Part shown: piece by piece, positions 1 through 6,713 of the stretch
Position numbering within the stretch: position 1 is the first letter of the stretch
How the letters are laid out: the number at the start of each line of letters is the position of its first letter
Source: an uncultured Collinsella sp.
Lineage (GTDB): Bacteria; Actinomycetota; Coriobacteriia; Coriobacteriales; Coriobacteriaceae
Length of the DNA stretch: 15,263 bases
Reading direction: 5' to 3'
Assembly (NCBI GenBank): GCA_900545555.1
Contig: UQZI01000050.1
Coordinates: forward strand, 1 to 15,263
Program-made: the position numbers and the translations under genes
Notes under the pieces: model-generated
The model's input: the letters and a program-made list of their open reading frames with translations, nothing else
What the model was told of the DNA's origin: nothing
The model's database searches: none

Positions 1-88
1 ATAAGGTCGCCTGCTCGGACAGTCCTGACTCGCACGGAGAGCACATTAAGTGCTCTCCGGCTCGTGCGGAACTCGCGATCGACCTTAT
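1..88. repeat. Outer inverted repeat around the left hairpin element
   Basis: The first nine bases, ATAAGGTCG, are the exact reverse complement of CGACCTTAT at 80-88, so the left hairpin element sits inside a larger palindrome of about 88 bp. The left arm touches the window edge and may continue outside it. The right copy at 15208-15263 shows no such outer arms in the sequence available. Confidence 0.5.
19..74 (-). repeat. 56-nt hairpin repeat element, left copy
   Basis: Read on the minus strand, this copy begins GAGTTCCGCAC and ends CAGGACTGT. Between them is a perfect 9-bp stem (GGAGAGCAC/GTGCTCTCC) closing a TTAAT loop, plus an outer CGCAC/GTGCG pairing. A second copy with the same ends, loop and length but a different, still complementary stem lies at 15208-15263 on the other strand. 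The compensated stem suggests a structure that is maintained as RNA or as a DNA cruciform. No U-tract follows, so it is not an ordinary intrinsic terminator. The family was not recognised. Confidence 0.75.
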
Positions 89-188
89 ATATTTGCCCTC
101 CCCGGGGCTCCTGCACAACGGGACCTCAGTTGGGTTCTGTCCCGGTTGCAGTTGCTTCGCTCCTGCACCACTTGGCTGGTACGGCGGT

Positions 189-218
189 TTGGCATTGGAA
201 CGGTTCTTTTTCTGATAT
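189..218 (+). promoter_or_regulatory. Weak candidate promoter for the methyltransferase
   Basis: TTGGCA at 189-194 and TGATAT at 213-218 are 18 bp apart, a loose sigma-70-type match in a T-rich stretch. Transcription from here would cross the terminator-like hairpin at 228-259 before reaching the gene at 279. This is a sequence match only. Confidence 0.25.
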
Positions 219-227
219 ATGCTGGTT

Positions 228-259
228 GCGGCTCTTCTTTTGGGAGGGGCCGCTTTTTT
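228..259 (+). terminator. Intrinsic terminator-like hairpin just upstream of the methyltransferase
   Basis: GCGGC at 228-232 pairs with GCCGC at 249-253, and the stem extends inward through TCTTC/GGGAGG-type pairs (two G-T wobbles) to about 10 bp. Six T follow at 254-259. It can end transcription from a gene left of the window. Because only 19 bp separate it from the GTG at 279, it could instead act as an attenuator in the leader of that gene. Confidence 0.65.
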
Positions 260-278
260 GTTGTGAGGGGGATGGCCC

Positions 279-1166
279 GTGGCTGATGGTGTAATTCAAT
301 CTGAGCTTCTTTCTGCGGATTGGAATGGCGAATGGATGCGTCTGCAGGCTGATCGGCATCGGGCTGATGATTGTTTTGAGTGGGATAAGCGGGCTCGGCA
401 TTTTCGTCCGCTGGAGACTGCCCCGTATGCTCGGGATTTTATAAAACTGCTGGCGCTTGAGCCTGGCGAGTCGGTGCTCGATATGGGGTGCGGGGCTGGG
501 TCGATTGCTATTCCGCTTGCTCAGGCTGGGCATCCTGTGATTGCTGCTGACTTTTCCCCTGCTATGTTGAGCACGCTTGATGCTGGCATTGAGTTCTATG
601 GGCTCGAGGATCTTATTACGCCGCTTGAGCTTGCTTGGGATGATGATTGGGATTTGGTTGCACCGGTTGTGAAAGCGGTGGATGTTGCCTTTGCCAGTCG
701 GTCGGTTACGACGACCAATCTAAAAGGTGCGCTTGCCAAGCTTGATCGTACGGCTCGTCGGCGTTGTGCTGTCACGATGGTCGCCAACTCCAGCCCGCGC
801 TATGACCTGCACCTGATGAACGCCATCGGCGTCTCGGTTACCCGCAGCAACGGATTTGTATATGCCTTTAACATCCTTATTCAGATGGGTGCGTTGCCGC
901 AGGTCACGTATTTTGAATCGCCCCGCCGCGACACCTTCGATAGTCTTGAGGCGGGCGTGGCAGACTTTTCTCGCATGCTCGAGCATGGCAACGAGGATAA
1001 GATTGACCGCCTGCGCGACTATATCGCCCACCACATGATCGAGAACCCCCATGCCGGCGAGCCGGGATCCAAGGGCGTACCGCAGGGACGTTACATGCTC
1101 GACCACATCCGCAAAGTCCGATGGGCGTTTATCGCCTGGGAACCGGTCTCCGTACCCCGCCCGTAG
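279..1166 (+). CDS. Class I SAM-dependent methyltransferase
   Basis: This 295-residue protein has the Rossmann-fold SAM-binding motif I VLDMGCGAG at residues 66-74 and the acidic motif II residue in AADFSPAML (D91), which contacts the ribose in this family. The rest does not identify the methyl acceptor, so it could modify a small molecule, RNA or protein. The start is GTG at 279, with a purine-rich ribosome site (GAGGGGG, 265-271) seven bases upstream. A terminator-like hairpin lies directly before it. Codon use changes within the gene: up to about base 780 it is dominated by GAT, ATT, GCT and CGG/CGT, afterwards by GAC, ATC, GCC and CGC like its neighbours. That suggests a mosaic origin. 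No membrane segment or signal peptide is seen. YhbY follows on the same strand after 158 bp, so a shared transcript is possible but not shown. Confidence 0.85.
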   Translation: MADGVIQSELLSADWNGEWMRLQADRHRADDCFEWDKRARHFRPLETAPYARDFIKLLALEPGESVLDMGCGAGSIAIPLAQAGHPVIAADFSPAMLSTLDAGIEFYGLEDLITPLELAWDDDWDLVAPVVKAVDVAFASRSVTTTNLKGALAKLDRTARRRCAVTMVANSSPRYDLHLMNAIGVSVTRSNGFVYAFNILIQMGALPQVTYFESPRRDTFDSLEAGVADFSRMLEHGNEDKIDRLRDYIAHHMIENPHAGEPGSKGVPQGRYMLDHIRKVRWAFIAWEPVSVPRP

Positions 1167-1324
1167 CCCATCTAAAGCTTGCATCGTCTTCCCGCCCGGC
1201 ATCCGCATTCTTTGCGAACTGGGCAAACGCGCTCCACACCACGCCGTTCCTGCGCTATCGTGGGACAGCTCACGTAGATTAAGGCCCCATTGCGGGGCGC
1301 CCCATACATAGAAAGCGAGAACCC

Positions 1325-1624
1325 ATGGCACTGACAGGAGCCCAGGTCAAGCAGCTTCGCAGCATGGCCCATCACCTCAACCCCGCCATCATCATCGGTA
1401 AGTCCGATGTCAACGAGGGCACCGTCGAGCAGACGGTCGCCTACCTGGAGAAGCACGAGCTCGTTAAGTGCTCCGTGCTGGACGGCTCCAGCCTTTCTGC
1501 CCGCGAGGCCGCCGAGGAGCTCGCCGAGCGCTGCCACGCCGACGTCGTTCAGGTTATCGGCCGCAAGTTCTCGCTGTATCGCGAGTCCTCGCGCAAGGAC
1601 ATCGAGAAGATCAAGCTCGTCTAA
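1325..1624 (+). CDS. yhbY: YhbY family RNA-binding protein
   Basis: This 99-residue protein matches the CRS1/YhbY fold along its whole length: MALTGAQVKQLRSMAHHL at the N terminus, then the NPAIIIGKSDVNEGTV loop carrying the conserved glycine region, and a C-terminal VQVIGRKFSLYRES strand. Members of this family associate with pre-50S ribosomal particles and act in ribosome assembly in the cytoplasm. The size is typical for stand-alone bacterial members. The ATG at 1325 is preceded by a modest purine-rich stretch (GAAAGCGAGAA). The 158 bp upstream contain a short GCCCC/GGGGC hairpin but no clear promoter. A strong intrinsic terminator follows about 37 bp after the stop, and the next gene is convergent. 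Confidence 0.93.
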   Translation: MALTGAQVKQLRSMAHHLNPAIIIGKSDVNEGTVEQTVAYLEKHELVKCSVLDGSSLSAREAAEELAERCHADVVQVIGRKFSLYRESSRKDIEKIKLV

Positions 1625-1661
1625 GAGCCAATGATCCGGCGAGCCAACACATAGCAAGCTT

Positions 1662-1695
1662 ACGGGTGCCCAAGTACTTCGGGCGCCCGTTTTTT
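1662..1695 (+). terminator. Intrinsic terminator of yhbY
   Basis: ACGGGTGCCC and GGGCGCCCGT form a stem (one T-G pair) around an AAGTACTTC-type loop, followed by a run of T at 1690-1695. The T-run overlaps the stop codon of the convergent regulator gene. There is no T-tract for the opposite strand, so it serves the + strand. Confidence 0.9.
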
Positions 1696-4693
1696 ATCGC
1701 TCGACCAGCACGCGATTGAGCCGCCCCTCCACCAAGCGCTCGTATAGACGCCGCGTCTCGGGCTCGGGCACGCCATTGACCTGCTCCCTCAGGTGGTGCA
1801 TATGCCCGCTGTACAGCTCGACGATATCGCGCCGCCGCCCCGCCGCGCTGTAGACGCGCATGGCGCAGCGCACCATATCCTCACGCGCCGTTTCCTGTCG
1901 AAGCCCCGACTCCGCCAGCCAAATCGCCGACTGCAGGTCGTTTTCTTCTAGAGCGGCATTTGCTCCCTTAATCATGCAATCGATGTACTTTGACTGCATA
2001 ATGCGCCTCATGCGCAAAAAGTAGGTTGGATTACAGCCATTGGGAACATACAGCGGTCCGGCATAAAGCTGCTCTATCTTAAGGCACAACTCGACCAGAT
2101 GGGGCCCGCGCGCACCCGTGCGATTTCCCAAAACCTCGCGGCTTATCTGGTCAAACAGCCGTACATCGGTCTTGACGTAGTCGCCGTTGAGTCCGATGCA
2201 TTCATTTTGGATGAGCACGCACGACTTGCCATCCGGCGTTGGACCCAAAGCCGAGCGCAAGCGCGATACCGTCGAATACAGATTGTTGCGCGCGGCGCTA
2301 AACTCGGCATGGGGCCACAACTCCATGGCGATTGTCTCGCGGTCGACCATGGCATCCATGCCCAACGCGAGCCGCTCGGCAAGTGTTGCCGCCTTTTTGC
2401 GACGCCACATCTTATCCGTGATGGGAAAGCCGTCGCGCTCGGCGCGAAATGTGCCAAACATGCGCATCTCAATATGGCCGATCGTATCGACAGCCTCAAC
2501 CTCGCCCGCCTGGAACAGGTGCTCGCTTTCGCCCTCAAAATCATCGCGTAGTGAATACCGCGACAGCTCACGCACCGGAAGCTTCTTGCGAATCCTGACG
2601 GCAGGCTCGCCCAGACAGTGCATCGCAAGACGCGCAAATAGCCGATACGATGGGTCTAAAATCCCCGAGCGATTCATAGACATCCAGGCGGCAAGATCGC
2701 TATCGCGGCCCGCAGCGGCCAGGTGCAGCGCCACGATCCAGGCTTCTGAGCCACCGGCCTGCGTCTTGCTAATGTCGAGCAGCTCCGCCTCTTCGCGAAC
2801 CGATACCAGCGACGTATTGCGCAGGTACGCCACGCGCTCCAGCAGCAACGCGTTTTCGCGCATGTACGCAATCGATTCGTCGGCGAGCTTGAGCACCTGA
2901 ACCGCGCGGAACTTCGCGTTGACCGGCCGCCCCTCCGCCAGCGATTGCCAACCCTCCAGCAATAACCCAAACAGCTGAATTTGATTGTCACGAACACGCA
3001 CCGCAAAGCGGTCGAGCTCGCCAAACGCCACATCGTCGGTCACGGGCAAGCCCGCGAGCAGGCGCCGCGCCGCGAGCACCATACGCAGCCAAATGGACGG
3101 CGCCTTAAGCCCGCGGATATCGAGCGCCTCGAGTATCTGCGCCATCTTGTCATCGCGCTCGTCGGGTTTAGCAAACGAGCCGTCGAACAGCTCCACCAGC
3201 ATATGGTCGGCCTGTATAACAATCCCCGCGATGTCGAGCTCACAGTCGTAGGCCTTGCTCGTTTTGAGCTGCTGTAGAACGCCGCCGTCATCTCCCCGTT
3301 CGGTCAGGCGGCGCTTGACCTCGATATGCGCGGACAGCATGTCGAGTGCGGTGTGGGACGTCTCTATTTCTGGCACGGCCAGGTTCGTAGGAAGCCCAAG
3401 CCCGTTGTCCCCATAGCAAACAGCCGTCAGTGTCCGGGCCACCGTCCATGAAACAGGGTCTATTTCACAGGCCGCCCGTTCGCCCCCGCGCTCGATAACA
3501 GATGCCATATAGCGAGCGAGCTTTGTATTGGACACGCTGACCGCTGCCAGATATACGCCGAGCGCCTCGGCAGGCGTTGGCTCTGGAGCCGGATCGTCGG
3601 CATCGATCGTGCCCAGCGCTGCTCGGCAGATATCGGCCCCGTGCCCCGTCAGAGCCAGATCGACCCCATACTGCCCAGCAAGTTCAAGGACCGCTTCACG
3701 GTCCAAAAAGGCGTCCGCCAGGCCCATCGCCGCATCGCATCTACCCGCCTTAAGCAAAATCCGGGCCGCCCTCGGAACAAGGTCGGGGCGAACCTCGGCC
3801 ACCAACTTACGCAAACGCAAGCGTCCGTTATCCTCCGTGCCCAGACACGTAAAACTCCGCTCGGCGGGATCCAAGCCAAAGATCGGGTAGTCGCGTACAA
3901 AGTAGGACTGGTCGACCATCGATAGCCTCACCCCGCAAGCCTCGAGTTCTGCGATATTGCCCTCGCCAATCAAAATCATGAGACATGCCACGCAAAACAG
4001 TGCATTATTGTCGAGCGAAGCCAGATCGACAAGTGCCGCGCCATATACGTTGACAATCTCGTTTTCGAGCAGACCGGCTACGTCGCCTTGGCCATACAGA
4101 CCCGTCTGCAATGCCGAAACGAGCTCGGGCACGCCCTGCGTGAGCTGATAAAAGTCGAGCGATGTGCTGATCGAAAACGCCGATGCCCACGCCGAATACT
4201 CATAGGCATGCACCTTGAGCATCTGCGCATTGATCTTAACCGAATCGCCCAGCCCATGAATCAGTTGACGATTTGAAGGACGGCAGGAGATAAAGACCCC
4301 TACCCCCATAGCGCGCAGGCCGCGAATCCTGTCGATGAGGTCTTCGGTATCGCGCTGATCGAGGTTTGGCACATTATCAATCGCGATAAGGGAGTGCGGT
4401 TTGTCTTTGAGTTCTTCGGTGACCACCTCGAGCTGCATAAACACCTCGCGCCCAGTGGCGCGATCGGCCTCGATAATCCGCACGGGGCCTCGCGTCGGGT
4501 CGCATTTAACCTCATGGGTGTACTGCAGCAGCACCGAGGTCTTCCCAAACCCGTCGGGCGCATAAAGAACCACGATGCCGGCCTTTCGGCCCTTGGCGAT
4601 AAGCTCATTCATCAAGCGTTCGCGTCGCACCATATAGCCTCCGCCCAGCGGCATCAGCTCGAGGTCGTCCATACTGCCCAAATCGTTTACCAT
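1694..4693 (-). CDS. Large NTPase transcriptional regulator with C-terminal SARP/BTAD module
   Basis: This 999-residue regulator has an N-terminal P-loop NTPase: Walker A APDGFGKTS at 45-53 and a Walker B-like SLIAIDNV at 101-108, as in MalT/STAND regulators. A long helical middle section (about 300-735) looks like a repeat-type sensor region. The C terminus carries an OmpR/SARP winged helix (about 741-842, starting IEMRMFGTF and including ARNNLYSTVSRLRSALG). It is followed by a bacterial transcriptional activator domain (about 843-985, with LYAGPLYVP and ALEENDLQSAIWLAESGL). Well-known SARP regulators such as AfsR carry the DNA-binding part first; here it is last. The ATG at 4693 has a good ribosome site, GAGGAG, about six bases upstream. 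It stands alone, convergent with yhbY, and no target gene can be assigned. It probably couples an intracellular signal to transcription. Confidence 0.85.
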   Translation of the reverse strand: MVNDLGSMDDLELMPLGGGYMVRRERLMNELIAKGRKAGIVVLYAPDGFGKTSVLLQYTHEVKCDPTRGPVRIIEADRATGREVFMQLEVVTEELKDKPHSLIAIDNVPNLDQRDTEDLIDRIRGLRAMGVGVFISCRPSNRQLIHGLGDSVKINAQMLKVHAYEYSAWASAFSISTSLDFYQLTQGVPELVSALQTGLYGQGDVAGLLENEIVNVYGAALVDLASLDNNALFCVACLMILIGEGNIAELEACGVRLSMVDQSYFVRDYPIFGLDPAERSFTCLGTEDNGRLRLRKLVAEVRPDLVPRAARILLKAGRCDAAMGLADAFLDREAVLELAGQYGVDLALTGHGADICRAALGTIDADDPAPEPTPAEALGVYLAAVSVSNTKLARYMASVIERGGERAACEIDPVSWTVARTLTAVCYGDNGLGLPTNLAVPEIETSHTALDMLSAHIEVKRRLTERGDDGGVLQQLKTSKAYDCELDIAGIVIQADHMLVELFDGSFAKPDERDDKMAQILEALDIRGLKAPSIWLRMVLAARRLLAGLPVTDDVAFGELDRFAVRVRDNQIQLFGLLLEGWQSLAEGRPVNAKFRAVQVLKLADESIAYMRENALLLERVAYLRNTSLVSVREEAELLDISKTQAGGSEAWIVALHLAAAGRDSDLAAWMSMNRSGILDPSYRLFARLAMHCLGEPAVRIRKKLPVRELSRYSLRDDFEGESEHLFQAGEVEAVDTIGHIEMRMFGTFRAERDGFPITDKMWRRKKAATLAERLALGMDAMVDRETIAMELWPHAEFSAARNNLYSTVSRLRSALGPTPDGKSCVLIQNECIGLNGDYVKTDVRLFDQISREVLGNRTGARGPHLVELCLKIEQLYAGPLYVPNGCNPTYFLRMRRIMQSKYIDCMIKGANAALEENDLQSAIWLAESGLRQETAREDMVRCAMRVYSAAGRRRDIVELYSGHMHHLREQVNGVPEPETRRLYERLVEGRLNRVLVER

Positions 4694-4775
4694 GCCCGCT
4701 CCTCAACTCGACCATATGGACACCGTAGCTGCAGGACCATATGAGCCGCCCCGTGAATAGCGCGACTTAGAGTTT

Positions 4776-4804
4776 TTAATTGTCTGCCGGTACGTGTTTG
4801 GCAA
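4776..4804 (-). promoter_or_regulatory. Candidate promoter of the SARP-type regulator
   Basis: On the minus strand TTGCCA (4799-4804) and AATTAA (4776-4781) are separated by 17 bp and would give a leader of about 75 nt for the gene starting at 4693. The -35 match is good and the -10 match weak. Confidence 0.35.
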
Positions 4805-4927
4805 GTTTTTGTACAGCGAGGCCCGATGGTATCTTATCCCCCGACCAATAGGTCTTTGCGCAGGTCAATGCGCTTGCCAGCATGTCCCATCCCATTTGCA
4901 GTGTAGCGCAGTCGGCTATTTTTATTT

Positions 4928-4941
4928 GAGTTGCGCAACTC
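4928..4941. promoter_or_regulatory. Perfect 14-bp palindrome, possible operator
   Basis: GAGTTGCGCAACTC is its own reverse complement, preceded by an AT-rich run. It lies about 235 bp upstream of the regulator start. No T-tract follows on either strand, so a protein-binding site is more likely than a terminator. The binding protein is unknown. Confidence 0.4.
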
Positions 4942-5061
4942 GCCTACTCCTCGCTACCGCCTGCGACTCTATGGTGGCAAATGTGCATAGAATCTGCTAT
5001 AGAATGAATCACAAAAATTTAAAACCCTCCAGTCAAGCACGCGGCAAGGTTTCCGTCATGT

Positions 5062-5077
5062 ATACGCCACGGCGTAT
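5062..5077. promoter_or_regulatory. 7-bp inverted repeat, possible operator
   Basis: ATACGCC and GGCGTAT are exact complements separated by AC, just beyond the nagB terminator. The two-base centre makes an RNA hairpin unlikely, so a DNA-binding site is the simpler reading. Confidence 0.35.
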
Positions 5078-5084
5078 GTCCACT

Positions 5085-5112
5085 AAAAAGGCCCCCGCAA
5101 AGCGAGGGCCTT
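5085..5112 (-). terminator. Intrinsic terminator of nagB
   Basis: On the minus strand the stem AAGGCCCTCGC/GCGGGGGCCTT (one mismatch or wobble) with a small TTT-type loop is followed by a run of T, the complement of the A-run at 5085-5089. It lies about 32 bp past the nagB stop. Confidence 0.9.
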
Positions 5113-5143
5113 TTGGAAAGCTATGCAAGATCGCTTGGTCGCG

Positions 5144-5872
5144 TTACTCGCAGAGCGAAAGAGCGGCCTCGTCAGCAACGACGACGCAGTTGGTGTGCAG
5201 TTGCAGGATCGAAGCCGGGCACTTGGGCGTAACCGGACCATAGCACATATCGTGCACGGCCTGAGCCTTGGCCTCGCCGTTGGCGACAACCAGGATCATG
5301 CGGGCATACATGATGGTCTGGGTACCCATGGTGTAGGCCTGACGGGGAACGTCGTCGATGCTGTCGAACAGGCGGCTGTTAGCCTGAATGGTGCTCTCGG
5401 TCAGGTCGACGCAGTGCGTACCCTTGGAGAAGTGGTCATCGGGCTCGTTGAAGCCAATATGACCGTTATTACCAATGCCGAGCAGCTGCAGATCCGGGTA
5501 ACCGGCGGCAGCGACGATCTTGTCGTACTCTGAGCAGGCAGCAGCGGCATCGGGGTTGGAGCCATCGGGCACGTGCGTGTTGTTCAGATCGATATTGATG
5601 TGATCGAAGAAGTTCTCGCGCATAAAGTAGTGATAGCTCTGGGGATCGTCGTGCGAAAGACCACGATACTCATCCAGGTTATAAGTGCTGACCTCGGCGA
5701 AGTCGACGTCACCCTTCTCGTACCAAGCGGCGAGCTGCTTGTAAGCGCCAATCGGGGTGGAGCCGGTGGCAAGACCCAGCACGCAATCGGGCTTGAGGAT
5801 AACCTGGGCCGAGATGATATTAGCGGCCTTGCGGCTCATATCCTCGTAGTCTTTAGCTTTAATGATCTTCAT
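5144..5872 (-). CDS. nagB: Glucosamine-6-phosphate deaminase
   Basis: NagB converts glucosamine 6-phosphate to fructose 6-phosphate and ammonia in the cytoplasm, feeding amino sugars into glycolysis. The 242-residue length is typical of Gram-positive NagB. Visible motifs are the phosphate loop TGSTP (36-40), the catalytic base in NLDEY (D67), and GIGNNGHIGFNEP with H138 and E143. N136 stands where the E. coli enzyme has D141; I recall Asn there from Gram-positive NagB. The ATG at 5872 is chosen because AAAGGA lies six bases upstream and homology starts at MKIIKAKDYE; an in-frame extension to 6037 lacks family similarity. Upstream are a IIA-type PTS gene and glmM on the same strand, so the cluster concerns amino-sugar phosphates. 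A terminator follows. Confidence 0.95.
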   Translation of the reverse strand: MKIIKAKDYEDMSRKAANIISAQVILKPDCVLGLATGSTPIGAYKQLAAWYEKGDVDFAEVSTYNLDEYRGLSHDDPQSYHYFMRENFFDHINIDLNNTHVPDGSNPDAAAACSEYDKIVAAAGYPDLQLLGIGNNGHIGFNEPDDHFSKGTHCVDLTESTIQANSRLFDSIDDVPRQAYTMGTQTIMYARMILVVANGEAKAQAVHDMCYGPVTPKCPASILQLHTNCVVVADEAALSLCE

Positions 5873-5926
5873 TACGCGTCCTTTCTCGTACAAGAGAGGC
5901 AAGGCTCCCCTTACAAGCACTTGCCC

Positions 5927-5944
5927 GCGGCCCGCGTCGGCCGC
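5927..5944 (-). other. Short GC hairpin in the nagB upstream region
   Basis: GCGGCC and GGCCGC form a perfect 6-bp stem with a 6-base loop about 55 bp upstream of the nagB start. The 270-bp gap between nagB and the IIA gene also contains a near-repeat GTGTCTCGTGTCT at about 5986-5998. No good promoter was found. The gap could be a leader or a processing region. Confidence 0.3.
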
Positions 5945-6070
5945 AACCAACGTGTGCGGCCACCAGGGCGAGGTCGCGTAATGTATGTGTCTCGTGTCTA
6001 ACCGCGTCGAGGCCCCTGCCCGTCCACGGTGACCCAAAGCTGTTTAGCTTCGGACAATCCCCATCTTGCC

Positions 6071-6104
6071 ACGGAGGGCGTCCTCTTTCAAGGGCGCCCT
6101 CCGT
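6071..6104 (-). terminator. Strong hairpin without U-tract after the IIA gene
   Basis: ACGGAGGGCG (6071-6080) and CGCCCTCCGT (6095-6104) form a perfect 10-bp stem. It extends by three more pairs, one a wobble, to an 8-base loop. It starts about 40 bp past the stop of the IIA-type gene. No run of T follows on either strand. It could be a poor terminator, an RNA-stabilising 3' structure or a processing site between the IIA gene and nagB. Confidence 0.5.
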
Positions 6105-6144
6105 AAACGTGATTGAATTGTAGGCTAAAGGCCAAGCGGAGCGA

Positions 6145-6642
6145 CTAGCGCTCGCGAGCAACGATGAGCTGGTCCATCTCCTCGACATGCTCGCCAACGG
6201 AGCCCTTGATGCTCGAGAACTCAACAGAGTTGCACACCAAGATGGGAACCGTCACATCGTAACCCTCGGCAGCAATTGCCTCGCGATCGAACTCGATGAG
6301 GACGTCGCCCTTATGGACGACATCACCCACCTGTGCATGCACGCTAAAATGCTTGCCCTCAAGCTGGACAGTGTCCAAACCAACATGGATGAGCACGTCT
6401 AGACCATCGACCGTGTTGAGCGCAACGGCATGACCCGTGGGAAAAATCGCCTCGACCTTAGCGTCAGCCGGAGCAATCACACGTGTACCCGTAGGCTGAA
6501 TCGCCACGCCCTGGCCCAAAAGGCCGGTAGCAAACGTCTGGTCTTTGACCTCGGATAACGGAATGACGTCGCCCGAGATGGGAGCATCCAGCGTAAGGAC
6601 TCGACCACGCATACCAAAAGACCTCAGGACTTTAGTGAACAT
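6145..6642 (-). CDS. crr: PTS glucose-type IIA component
   Basis: This 165-residue protein is a stand-alone EIIA(Glc) domain. It accepts phosphate from HPr on a histidine and passes it to a sugar-specific IIB domain; in many bacteria this protein also has regulatory roles. Both active-site histidines are visible: H71 in PTGHAVAL and the phospho-accepting H86 in LIHVGLDTVQLEGKHF. The typical opening LDAPISGDVIPLSEV and the ISGxV fold are present. The start is taken as ATG at 6642, directly behind GAGGGGGAGC; an in-frame start seven codons upstream would lack a ribosome site. No IIB or IIC domain is attached, so it must serve permeases encoded elsewhere. It lies between glmM (72 bp upstream, no terminator seen) and nagB, suggesting a shared amino-sugar theme. 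The symbol is used in the family sense. Confidence 0.9.
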   Translation of the reverse strand: MFTKVLRSFGMRGRVLTLDAPISGDVIPLSEVKDQTFATGLLGQGVAIQPTGTRVIAPADAKVEAIFPTGHAVALNTVDGLDVLIHVGLDTVQLEGKHFSVHAQVGDVVHKGDVLIEFDREAIAAEGYDVTVPILVCNSVEFSSIKGSVGEHVEEMDQLIVARER

Positions 6643-6713
6643 GCTCCCCCTCGGACATACCAATCAATCAAAATAACTTTAACAGTTTACCACTTGGCAC
6701 CCGTTTTTGACCA

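Larger units (their letters stand above)
4694..5083. other. Gene-free stretch with dyad sites
   Basis: No convincing gene lies between the regulator start and the nagB terminator. The stretch is more AT-rich than its surroundings. It contains a perfect 14-bp palindrome, GAGTTGCGCAACTC (4928-4941), and an inverted repeat ATACGCC-AC-GGCGTAT (5062-5077). The motif ATAGAAT also occurs twice close together near 4985-5004. These could be operators for the regulator or for an unseen small transcript. Confidence 0.5.

Noticed and set aside
50..294. Overlapping open frames on + near the left edge
   Set aside because: They overlap the hairpin element and the terminator and have no ribosome site or family similarity.
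720..1331. 203-codon open frame on minus over the methyltransferase end
   Set aside because: It is antisense to the methyltransferase and extends through the gap to yhbY without a ribosome site or family signal.
4794..5243. 149-codon open frame on + in the regulator-nagB gap
   Set aside because: It runs through the nagB terminator and into nagB, has no ribosome site and no recognisable motif.
5873..6037. N-terminal extension of nagB by 55 codons
   Set aside because: The extension has no NagB similarity and contains low-complexity GC-rich sequence; AAAGGA directly before the ATG at 5872 marks the start.
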